Below, piece by piece: positions 25,106-32,749 of a stretch of 64,000 nucleotides of DNA (positions are counted from its first letter, which is position 1; each line of letters begins with the position of its first letter). Origin of the DNA: Clostridia bacterium. GTDB taxonomy: Bacteria; Bacillota; Clostridia; Oscillospirales; Acutalibacteraceae. Position numbers and translations under genes: made by a program. The notes under the pieces are model-generated. The model worked only from the letters and a program-made list of their open reading frames with translations. It was not told the origin of the DNA and did no database searches. The DNA lies in NCBI GenBank assembly GCA_017428625.1, contig JAFRQM010000031.1:1-64000 (forward strand). Direction: 5' to 3'.

Positions 25106-25999
25106 ATGCTCAACAAAGAAAAAGTCAGCCTCGCAATAGCGCCAATCGCCTGGACTAATGACGATCTTCCCGATTTAGGCGCCGAGAATACCTTTGAACA
25201 GTGTGTCAGCGAAATGGCTCTCAGCGGTTTCACAGGCAGCGAAATCGGCAATAAATACCCCAAAGATGTAGAAACGCTCAAACATAAACTCGATGTCAGG
25301 GGAATGAGAATCTGTAACGCGTGGTTCTCTTCGCTCCTTCTTTCAGACGGTTACGATGCCACTATTGATGCGTTTATAAAGCACAGAGATTTTCTCTATG
25401 CTCTCGGCGCAAGAGTAATAGGCGCGTCCGAACAGGGCAACTCAATTCAGGGCAAACCCGTCAGCATTTTCGGCGAAAAGCCCGTTTATACAGAAGAGCA
25501 GTGGGTTCTTATCGCAAAAGGCTTCAACGAAATGGGCAGGCTTGCGAAAGAGAAAGGTATGTATTTCACAATACACCACCATATGGGCACGGGCGTTCAG
25601 ACCTCCGAAGAAATTGACAAACTTATGCAAATCACAGACCCCGATCTCGTTTATCTCCTTTTCGATACAGGTCATCTTGCGTTCTCAGGCGAGGATGCCG
25701 TTGCCGTTCTTGAAAAATATGTCAATCGCGTTAAGCACGTTCACCTCAAGAGCATCCGCCGCAATGTCATTGATGAAGGCAAGGCAAAGGGCTGGAGTTT
25801 TCTTGACTGTGTCCGCGCGGGTGCGTTTACCGTTCCCGGTGACGGCGACTTCGACTTCACACCCGTTTTTGATATTCTCGCAAAAGCGGATTATGAAGGC
25901 TGGGTAGTTGTTGAGGCGGAGCAGGATCCCGCAAAGGCAAACCCCTATGAATACGCCTGCCTCGCAAGAGCTTATATCAGAGAAAAAACAGGTTTATAA
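25106..25999 (+). CDS. iolE: Inosose dehydratase
   Basis: A 297-aa AP-endonuclease-2-type TIM barrel that dehydrates 2-keto-myo-inositol to the diketone used by IolD. Signatures: [64 protein letters not shown] and [15 protein letters not shown], which supply the metal ligands Glu, Asp, His and Glu. Ribosome site AAGGAG. It completes a two-gene operon ending in a terminator. The remaining iol genes (iolG, B, C, J, A) are not in the window and must lie elsewhere or be absent. Confidence 0.95.
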   Translation: MLNKEKVSLAIAPIAWTNDDLPDLGAENTFEQCVSEMALSGFTGSEIGNKYPKDVETLKHKLDVRGMRICNAWFSSLLLSDGYDATIDAFIKHRDFLYALGARVIGASEQGNSIQGKPVSIFGEKPVYTEEQWVLIAKGFNEMGRLAKEKGMYFTIHHHMGTGVQTSEEIDKLMQITDPDLVYLLFDTGHLAFSGEDAVAVLEKYVNRVKHVHLKSIRRNVIDEGKAKGWSFLDCVRAGAFTVPGDGDFDFTPVFDILAKADYEGWVVVEAEQDPAKANPYEYACLARAYIREKTGL

Positions 26000-26009
26000 T
26001 CAATAACAA

Positions 26010-26055
26010 AAGCAAGGTGCTTCCTTTTTCAGTTACGCGCCTTGCTTGTATTTTT
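26010..26055 (+). terminator. Terminator of iolDE
   Basis: Stem aagcaaggtgc (26010-26020) with gcgccttgctt (26037-26047), one G-T pair, then five T. Confidence 0.85.
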
Positions 26056-26078
26056 ACATTTTTTATTCGGGAGTAGTT

Positions 26079-27428
26079 ATGCTTAAATTTTATCTTGTTA
26101 CCGACACACACCTCTGGAGTGTGCGCAGAATGGGGCCGAGCGGTCACATCGACCAGACCTGCACTGATGAATCCGAAGCGATTATCGATTCGGCATTTGA
26201 TATCCTTGCCGCAAAAACCGACTCGGATATTATCCTCATAGCCGGCGACCTCACCAAAAGCGGCGAGCGCCCCAACCATGAAGAAATGATAAAAAAACTC
26301 TATGCTCTCAAAGAGAAGGGCAAAAGAGTTTATGTCATTACCGCCACGCACGATTACGGTCTGCGCGGCGTAGATGATGACGGCAAAACAATCGGAGAAG
26401 ATGACGGCAGCGTGGTGCGCAGAGAAGAACTGCGCGAAATGTATAAGGATTTCGGTTTCAGTGAAGCTATAGCCGAAGACAAACGCTCCATGAGTTATGT
26501 CGTTCAGCTTTCCGACGGTTACAGGCTGCTCTGCCTCAATGACGACGGCAACGGCAGAAGTTTCTGCGGCTATTATTCCGAAACAATGAAATGGATAAAA
26601 GAACAGCTCGCAAAAGCAAAAGAGGACGGTCAGTTCATCTTCGCCATGACTCATCATCCCGTTCTTCCTCCGTTCCCCGCCTATCCTCTTGTCAGTCAGA
26701 GAGATATGCTCGGCGAATATGAAAAAACATCCGCCGAACTGGCGGACGCAGGTCTCAGATATATCTTCACGGGGCATACGCACTGCCAGAACATTGACAG
26801 CATTGTTACTCCCAAAGGCAACAGGCTTTATGACATCAACACCGGCGCTCTCTGCGGCTATCCCGCGCCCATACGCAGCGTTGTTATTGATGACAAAGCG
26901 GTGAACATAACAACCGAGCATGTTGAAGATTTTGACTGGGATAAAGGCGGGCTTGACGCGGCAACATTTATGAAAAACCGCTTCAACCAGCTTCTTGTTG
27001 GCATTTTCGACTCAATGGAGAAAGATTTTGACGATTTCTGCGGTTACGCGGGCGGGTTCAGTGTTGAGCGAAGTTCCATAGAAAAATTCAAAATGCCGAT
27101 TATGAAAATCGGCAAATTCATAAATCATCTTACCTTCAAAAAACTCGGCAGAATGTTCTTTATCGGCAGCAGCATTGATTTCAGCATTGAAAACGTGCTT
27201 GTCAAAGATTTTCTTATTGAGGCTATCAATAACATCTGGGCGGGCAACGAGATTTACGGCAGAAGCACACCTTACGGCAAAGCGATGTATGCCTTGGGCA
27301 AAAGGCTCAATCCCGTTGCAAAACCGTTCCTTAAAAAAATCGGAATTGACGACCTCGCGGGTTTCATCCTCAGCCTTCTTTATGATGAGACACCCGACAC
27401 AGACGCCGTGCTTCCATTTGAGGGTTGA
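26079..27428 (+). CDS. Calcineurin-like metallophosphoesterase, 449 aa
   Basis: The two-metal phosphoesterase motifs are present in order: FYLVTDTHL (D-x-H), LIAGDLTKSG (GD), ATHDYG (in place of GNHD), MTHHPVLPP and FTGHTHCQN. The C-terminal third is an extra alpha-helical domain found in Clostridial relatives. No signal peptide or membrane helix is seen, so it is cytoplasmic. Start 26079 has GGGAG upstream; an ATG at 26046 lies inside the terminator. Substrate unknown. Its 3' end overlaps the convergent lipoprotein gene by 49 bp. Confidence 0.87.
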   Translation: MLKFYLVTDTHLWSVRRMGPSGHIDQTCTDESEAIIDSAFDILAAKTDSDIILIAGDLTKSGERPNHEEMIKKLYALKEKGKRVYVITATHDYGLRGVDDDGKTIGEDDGSVVRREELREMYKDFGFSEAIAEDKRSMSYVVQLSDGYRLLCLNDDGNGRSFCGYYSETMKWIKEQLAKAKEDGQFIFAMTHHPVLPPFPAYPLVSQRDMLGEYEKTSAELADAGLRYIFTGHTHCQNIDSIVTPKGNRLYDINTGALCGYPAPIRSVVIDDKAVNITTEHVEDFDWDKGGLDAATFMKNRFNQLLVGIFDSMEKDFDDFCGYAGGFSVERSSIEKFKMPIMKIGKFINHLTFKKLGRMFFIGSSIDFSIENVLVKDFLIEAINNIWAGNEIYGRSTPYGKAMYALGKRLNPVAKPFLKKIGIDDLAGFILSLLYDETPDTDAVLPFEG

Positions 27429-28153
27429 GCAGTCAGTTCGCCGAGCGGAATTTCAACCCGGAGTGTGCCGAGCATAATCGGAGCGGCTTCACCGGGAGCA
27501 AAAAGAATATAAACGTATTTCTCCGTCATATACCACTCGAAACTCTGCCTGTCAATAATGGTAAAAGCGTCTTCGAGCGAGATATCTTCTGTGTCTTTTT
27601 CTTTCCCGAAATCCAAAAGCTGTTTTTCCGCCTGCGCAAACATTACTTCTCTGAAATATGCGCCGTCGGCGGCGATGTCATAAACGCTGACGGTGTCTCC
27701 TGTTTTAAGCGACAATGTCAGCCCGCGCGTTTCTTCCGTGTCACGCATGGCGCACGCCTCGTGGCAGTAGAGCGTTATTTCAAAACTGATAAACTCGTCG
27801 TCACAGTATGTTTTTTCAAACGATTCCGAATAAGACGCGCCGCTCACATACGGCACGCCCCGCGAAATCCAGTCATCATACTGCCCGGCGTAGTCAAACG
27901 CAGGTTCTGTGATTTTTGCAATTTCGTTTTCTATATTTGCGTTGATTGCTTTTGAAACTTCTTTGTTGCCCGGAAGTTTGATTTTCGGGTAATCGACCTC
28001 GTATGAATAAACGGCGATTCCGTCACCGGCTCTGATATTGCCCGAAACGCTCTTCTCCTTTATTTCAATGCTTCCCTGACCGTGTGAGCAGGAGCATAAA
28101 AACAGGGCAATAATCATAAATATCGCCGTTATTTTAAATATGTTTTTTCTCAT
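27380..28153 (-). CDS. RsiV-like lipoprotein (DUF4163/DUF3298)
   Basis: A 257-aa protein with a lipoprotein signal (FLCSC lipobox, Cys near 22). Two domains follow: DUF4163-like (about 45-125, VYSYEVDYPKIKLPGNKEVS) and DUF3298-like (about 140-240, GLTLSLKTGDTVSVYDI and YILFAPGEAAPIMLG). In Bacillus RsiV this pair forms the extracellular lysozyme-sensing part of an anti-sigma factor. Here there is no cytoplasmic or membrane part and no sigma gene next to it, so it is a free lipoprotein of unknown role. It overlaps the metallophosphoesterase gene tail to tail. Confidence 0.83.
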   Translation of the reverse strand: MRKNIFKITAIFMIIALFLCSCSHGQGSIEIKEKSVSGNIRAGDGIAVYSYEVDYPKIKLPGNKEVSKAINANIENEIAKITEPAFDYAGQYDDWISRGVPYVSGASYSESFEKTYCDDEFISFEITLYCHEACAMRDTEETRGLTLSLKTGDTVSVYDIAADGAYFREVMFAQAEKQLLDFGKEKDTEDISLEDAFTIIDRQSFEWYMTEKYVYILFAPGEAAPIMLGTLRVEIPLGELTAQPSNGSTASVSGVSS

Positions 28154-28224
28154 ATTTTATTCCTCCGGTTTCGCGTTTATAATAACAGAAAAACCGTTAA
28201 AAATCAACAATGAAAGGCAGAACA

Positions 28225-29367
28225 GTGAAAACTTCAAACACAGTTAAACTCAACAGCGAAGGCAGACTTGTTATTATGCAGGTTTCCGACCCGCAGGATA
28301 TGGTTCATGTGCGCCCCGCAATGGTGAAAATGCTTGACGCCGCCTACGATACGGTAAAACCCGACCTCGTGCTTTTCACGGGCGACAATATTCTCGGCAA
28401 CCACCTGCTTGACGCCCGTATCGGCAACAAAAAAGTGGCGTCGGGCTGGCGGGCGGAATATGACAGAATGGAGCAGTCACTCGCTCATATTCTCAATCCT
28501 CTTGAAAAAAGGGGAATACCCTTTGCAATGATTTACGGCAACCATGACGATATGAACAGTGTCACAAAAGAGGAACAAATTGAAATTTACAGAAAATATT
28601 CAATGTCCCTGCCGATGAATACAGACAATCCGGGCGTTGACTGCGACACATACAATATTCCCGTTCTTTCCCATAACGGCGAAAAAACGCTGTTCAATAT
28701 CTGGATGCTTGACAGCGCGTGGACGGATAAATCACAGGGCAGGGGCTTTGCCGAAATAAAAAAAGAAACTGTTGAATGGTATAATAAAACTCAAAAAGAA
28801 CTCGAAAAACAAAACGGCACCTCAGTCCCGTCGCTGATGTTTATGCACATCCCTTTGCCCGTTCAGAGTGAACTTGTCGAAACCTGCAATAAAAACGACG
28901 AAGGCGCGGTAAGGTTCAAGGACGGGTCCTGTATGCGCCTTGTGCCGGGCAAAGCCTCCGGCGCTCTGGGCGAACCGCTCAGCCTCTGCACTACGGATAA
29001 CGGCTTGTTTGAAAGCGTCAGAAAAAAGGGCGATGTTATGGCTGTCATAAGCGGTCACGACCACTCAAACTGTTTTGAAGGCAAGGTTGACGGCGTCGGA
29101 ATCATACAGACTTCCGCCGCTTCCTTCCGCTGCTACGGCAGCAATCAGAGGGGAGTGCGCGTTTTTGTTCTTGATGAAAACAAGCCCGGCGAATTTGAAA
29201 CATATATGCTTCACTATGAAGATTTGTGCGGAAAATCACTTAAAGCAAAACTGAGATATATCTGGGATGCTGACGACAGAATCCCGCAGAAATGCGCCCT
29301 TATTGCAGGCGCCGCCGCGGCAGCCGCCGCAACCTGTGCGCTCACCGTAAAAGCGATAAAAAGATAA
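28225..29367 (+). CDS. Tail-anchored metallophosphoesterase
   Basis: About 380 aa. Calcineurin-like motifs: VSDPQD, FTGDNI, MIYGNHDDMNS, MFMHIPLP and ISGHDHSNCF. The C-terminus carries one hydrophobic helix, ALIAGAAAAAAATCALTV, followed by KAIKR, while the N-terminus has no signal. The catalytic domain is therefore predicted to sit at the inner face of the membrane. The first metal motif reads D-P-Q rather than D-x-H, as in the PhoD/Dcr2-like branch. A GTG at 28225 with AAAGG upstream looks better than the ATG at 28210, which has no ribosome site. Confidence 0.83.
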   Translation: MKTSNTVKLNSEGRLVIMQVSDPQDMVHVRPAMVKMLDAAYDTVKPDLVLFTGDNILGNHLLDARIGNKKVASGWRAEYDRMEQSLAHILNPLEKRGIPFAMIYGNHDDMNSVTKEEQIEIYRKYSMSLPMNTDNPGVDCDTYNIPVLSHNGEKTLFNIWMLDSAWTDKSQGRGFAEIKKETVEWYNKTQKELEKQNGTSVPSLMFMHIPLPVQSELVETCNKNDEGAVRFKDGSCMRLVPGKASGALGEPLSLCTTDNGLFESVRKKGDVMAVISGHDHSNCFEGKVDGVGIIQTSAASFRCYGSNQRGVRVFVLDENKPGEFETYMLHYEDLCGKSLKAKLRYIWDADDRIPQKCALIAGAAAAAAATCALTVKAIKR

Positions 29368-29381
29368 GACAATAACGGCAA

Positions 29382-29420
29382 AAACTCCGGTCCGATATAT
29401 AAACGGACCGGAGTTTGACA
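29382..29420. terminator. Bidirectional terminator
   Basis: A 13-bp stem (29382-29394 with 29404-29416), A-rich on the left and T-rich at its right end, between two convergent genes. Confidence 0.8.
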
Positions 29421-29431
29421 TTGTCTTGATT

Positions 29432-30103
29432 CTATTCTGTTTTCAGCCTGTAATTACCTTCTTTAAGAGCGGCTTTCAACTCCTTCGCATCGGTTATCCG
29501 CCTGCCGAAATAAATTCCTCCCGGCGCCATATCGCCCTTGTCACCGTGAAAATCGGAGCCCGAACTTTTGCGCAATCTGTATTTTGAAGCCCAGATTTCC
29601 GCAATGTCGTTGTTGGAGTTATGACCCGGATGTCCGTTATAAACCTCCATTCCGTCAAGCAGTTCCGGGTTCTGTATAGCCATATTGAACCTGAACGGGT
29701 GCGCCTGAAACACAAACAGGTTGCAGTCATCCGCAATTTGTCTGAAATCCTCAAGGCTGTGAAATTGATCCATGTGATATTTCAGCATAAAACTCTCGTC
29801 AATGCCGTAAACAAGAAAATCGCCGTCATAGTCAAGAAAACTCAGTTCCATACCGAGAATAACGTTAAAATTTTCATCCTCATATTTTTTTGCCTCGCGC
29901 CAGCCCCTGAGAAAGTATTCCGCCTTTTCCTCAATGCTTTCGCATTTTGCCCGCTTCATTTTGTATTCGGACATATGGTCGGTTATTACAATTCCGTCAT
30001 AACCGAGGTTTTTATACCTCTCAACAACATCTTTCGCAGGCACATGGGCGCAGGAACTCGATTCCTCGGTGTGAACATGCATATCATATAAATATTCTTT
30101 CAT
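29432..30103 (-). CDS. PHP-domain phosphoesterase
   Basis: A 223-aa protein of the polymerase-and-histidinol-phosphatase family. Metal ligands: DMHVHTEESS, GIVITDHMSEY, GMELSFLD, QAHPFR, EVYNGHPGHN and SGSDFHGDKGD. Members hydrolyse small phosphate esters (histidinol phosphate, pAp or RNA ends); the substrate cannot be told. Start 30103 with GGGGTG upstream is preferred to an ATG 13 codons earlier. Divergent from the sigma/WG gene. Confidence 0.87.
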   Translation of the reverse strand: MKEYLYDMHVHTEESSSCAHVPAKDVVERYKNLGYDGIVITDHMSEYKMKRAKCESIEEKAEYFLRGWREAKKYEDENFNVILGMELSFLDYDGDFLVYGIDESFMLKYHMDQFHSLEDFRQIADDCNLFVFQAHPFRFNMAIQNPELLDGMEVYNGHPGHNSNNDIAEIWASKYRLRKSSGSDFHGDKGDMAPGGIYFGRRITDAKELKAALKEGNYRLKTE

Positions 30104-30222
30104 AAAACAAAACACCCCTTTTACGGGAGTATAATACCACATTATGTTGTGTCAAATCAAGCGCCGGATGCAGTTTCGGCATAAAAATCATCAAAATATT
30201 GTGGCAAGGCGCCGCGCTTTAC

Positions 30223-30251
30223 TTGACATTTCCCGATATATAGGGTATTAT
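30223..30251 (+). promoter_or_regulatory. Promoter of the sigma/WG fusion gene
   Basis: TTGACA (30223-30228) and TATTAT (30246-30251), spacer 17 bp. It is a housekeeping-type promoter; the spacer includes cccgatatataggg, a near palindrome. Confidence 0.75.
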
Positions 30252-30317
30252 GATAATAATTTTTAATATGGATAATTATGACAGGAATAAAATTTAAAGA
30301 CAGGAAGTGGAACTTGA

Positions 30318-32468
30318 ATGTTAAATGAAAACCTTGTTTCGTATGTGTTGGACGCTCAGCAGGGCAAAGAAGACGCGTTCGCAAAACTTTATTCCCGCAC
30401 ACTTAAAAACTCATACTACCTTTGCCTTAAACTCACGGCAGACAGTGCTCAGGCGGAAGATATTCTCAAAAAAGGTTATGCTGCCGCGTTTTGCAGCATA
30501 GGCAAACTCAAAAGACCCGAAGCATTTGAATCATGGCTTAAGCAAAAAATAGCCGCCGTTTACAAGTCAACGCAGAATTTTTCTTTCGGCGATGTTGACG
30601 GCGACGCTGAATCAACCGCTTCGGAGTTTCTTCCGGCATCCGTTCTTGATGATGATTCGCTTTGCCGCAGGGTTGAAGATTATGTCGCTTATCTTCCTGC
30701 GGAGCAGCGCACAGTTGCAGTGCTTTATTACTGCGTGGGTATGCCTGTTGATTTTATTGCAAAGTTTCTCAATGTTTCACCCAGCACGGTTAATTACCTG
30801 CTTTTAAAGGCAAGAGAAGGCATTGTTGAGCCCCTCAACCTCGGCGATGTCACTCTCTCCGAAGACACTCTCCCTGTTCTTACAAAGATTTTCCAGCGCT
30901 CCTGCGCCGATGCCAAAATCGACAATGACCTTGTCAGGCAGACTTTCATTTACGCAATAGACTGTTATCATTCAAACGAAAATCCTCTTGATGAGGTTAC
31001 TGTTTATCCGGATAGACAGCCTGCGGACAGCATATCTCCCGCTGCCGATGAAGGCGGGCAGACCGAAACATCAAAAACCGAAGAGCCTGACGAGTCCGCC
31101 GAACCGGCAGAGCCTGCGGAACCCGAAACACAGATTATAGAAGACGGCGTCAAGCCCACAGCGGCTGTTACCGGCGCGGATCTTCTCAAAGAAATAAATG
31201 ACTCCATAAGCGAAATCACCGGCAGAAACACCGTTCTCAAAGCAGAAGAGGAAGACGACCCCATCGGAGAGGGGATTTACATATCCAATCAGAACGATTC
31301 CGACGAGCCTGTTCAGGAGTATCTTCCCGTTGATGACAGAAAAACAGTCAAGCAGGAGAAAAACAAGACAAAACTCTTTATTGCAATAGCGGCAATTCTT
31401 CTCGCGCTTGTAGTCGCCGCGGTGATCGCTGTTGCCCGCCATACCAAAAAGCCGGGCACAAATCAGCCCAAAACACCCGCAGACTCAACTGTCGCGGCTG
31501 AAACAGTTAAACAGGAATGGCGCGAAGTTCAGGAATTCACAAAATATTCAGCCATTGAATATTTCAACGAAACCTGCTGCAAAATTCAGGATGCCGAAAC
31601 AGGCAAATGGGGTCTTATGAATTATAAGGGCGAGGTCGTTATAGCTCCCCAGTATTATTCATTTGAACGCTGCTCCTACGGCAGAGATTACAAAGAACGC
31701 AACAGTTACCACTATGTTGTCCAGATAGAAGCGGGCGGCGAGCAGTATGAGGTCAATATGTCCACATTCGAAATAAGCTCCGTTCCGCACACCAGCCATC
31801 AGATTGAAGGCGACACCCTCGATTCCAAAAAATACAGCGAGCAGGATCGCTACCACAACGGCTATGCCGCTGTCAGAGACGCGGAATCCGGCAAATGGGG
31901 CTACATCTCGCAGGAGAGCGGCAAACTTGTTATTGACTGCCTCTACGAAACAGTCAATGACGGCCTTGAGAACAGCGAATACCAGAAGGTTGACTATTGC
32001 CTCGCGGTAGAAAACGGAATGGTCGCCGTAAAGAAGGGCGGCAAAATGGGCGTCATCGATCTTAACGGCAAAACCATCGTAAACTTCGATTACACAAAGA
32101 TTCTCCAGGGCGACAACGGCGTTTATATCGCTCAGAAAAATAACAGATGGGGCGTCATCCTTGTAGGCAACGCGGTTGACACATACGACGCAAACACAGC
32201 GGCCGTCAAACCCGTTTCAACAGACCTCGATGTTATTCTCCGTGATTATGACGCTATCGACACCGAGTATGAAGCGCTCCGCGACATCAATGTCAGAACC
32301 GAAATCGCCGCAACCGGCGACGATACGCTTATGGGCACAATAAACGCAGGCGAAACAGTCAAGGGCGTTGCCAAGGGCACAGCCGATAACGGCAGAACCT
32401 GGATCTGCATCGAATACAACGGCGGCTACGGCTGGCTGAGCGCCGCTTATCTTGATGTGGTTTATTAA
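30318..32468 (+). CDS. Membrane-anchored ECF sigma factor with WG repeats and SH3
   Basis: A 716-aa single polypeptide. Residues 1-90 resemble sigma region 2 (DAFAKLYSRTLKNSYYLCLK, then AEDILKKGY). Residues 118-170 resemble region 4 (YLPAEQRTVAVLYYCVGMPV, then STVNYLLLKAREGI). After an acidic Pro/Glu linker (about 230-345) comes one membrane helix at 353-373 preceded by KQEKNKTK, which by the positive-inside rule puts the sigma part in the cytoplasm. Outside lie about four WG repeats (GKWGLMNYKG, GKWGYISQES, GKMGVIDLNG, NRWGVILVG) and a C-terminal SH3-like domain (about 645-716, NVRTEIAATGDD and GYGWLSAAYLDV). It looks like a sensor and transcription factor in one chain. The region 2 core is divergent, so promoter recognition is not assured. 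Confidence 0.85.
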   Translation: MLNENLVSYVLDAQQGKEDAFAKLYSRTLKNSYYLCLKLTADSAQAEDILKKGYAAAFCSIGKLKRPEAFESWLKQKIAAVYKSTQNFSFGDVDGDAESTASEFLPASVLDDDSLCRRVEDYVAYLPAEQRTVAVLYYCVGMPVDFIAKFLNVSPSTVNYLLLKAREGIVEPLNLGDVTLSEDTLPVLTKIFQRSCADAKIDNDLVRQTFIYAIDCYHSNENPLDEVTVYPDRQPADSISPAADEGGQTETSKTEEPDESAEPAEPAEPETQIIEDGVKPTAAVTGADLLKEINDSISEITGRNTVLKAEEEDDPIGEGIYISNQNDSDEPVQEYLPVDDRKTVKQEKNKTKLFIAIAAILLALVVAAVIAVARHTKKPGTNQPKTPADSTVAAETVKQEWREVQEFTKYSAIEYFNETCCKIQDAETGKWGLMNYKGEVVIAPQYYSFERCSYGRDYKERNSYHYVVQIEAGGEQYEVNMSTFEISSVPHTSHQIEGDTLDSKKYSEQDRYHNGYAAVRDAESGKWGYISQESGKLVIDCLYETVNDGLENSEYQKVDYCLAVENGMVAVKKGGKMGVIDLNGKTIVNFDYTKILQGDNGVYIAQKNNRWGVILVGNAVDTYDANTAAVKPVSTDLDVILRDYDAIDTEYEALRDINVRTEIAATGDDTLMGTINAGETVKGVAKGTADNGRTWICIEYNGGYGWLSAAYLDVVY

Positions 32469-32499
32469 TAAAACAAAACAACTCAATATAAACCGAACT

Positions 32500-32708
32500 G
32501 TGAAGAGAAGATTTATTACCGTGTTTTACAGAGAGCGGGCGGCAGCTGAAATGTCCGCAGACCTCCGGTAATATCAGCCGTCTCCGAGTTCCCGCGCGAT
32601 GAACGCGGCGTATCAGGCGTTAACGAAAAAGAGTGGTGCGTTTGCGCAATTTGGGTGGTACCGCGGAGAAATCCGTCCCATACTGTTGTGCAGGTGCACC
32701 TTTTTCAC
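32500..32708 (+). promoter_or_regulatory. T-box riboswitch leader of alaS
   Basis: The T-box sequence TGGGTGGTACCGCGG (32652-32666) stands 84 bp before alaS, preceded by a structured Stem I region and followed by gaaatccgtccc. A terminator arm ggtgcacc ends in five T (32701-32705). Uncharged tRNA-Ala is expected to pair with the specifier and T-box bulge and allow read-through. I did not fix the specifier codon. Confidence 0.9.
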
Positions 32709-32749
32709 ATTTACAAAAAAATTTTCAAGCATAAAGGAGTCTGGTTAAA

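Noticed and set aside
25977..26921. A 314-codon minus-strand frame opposite the first metallophosphoesterase
   Set aside because: Long, but antisense to all catalytic motifs of a certain enzyme and rich in Phe/Val/Ile from complement codons; no ribosome site.
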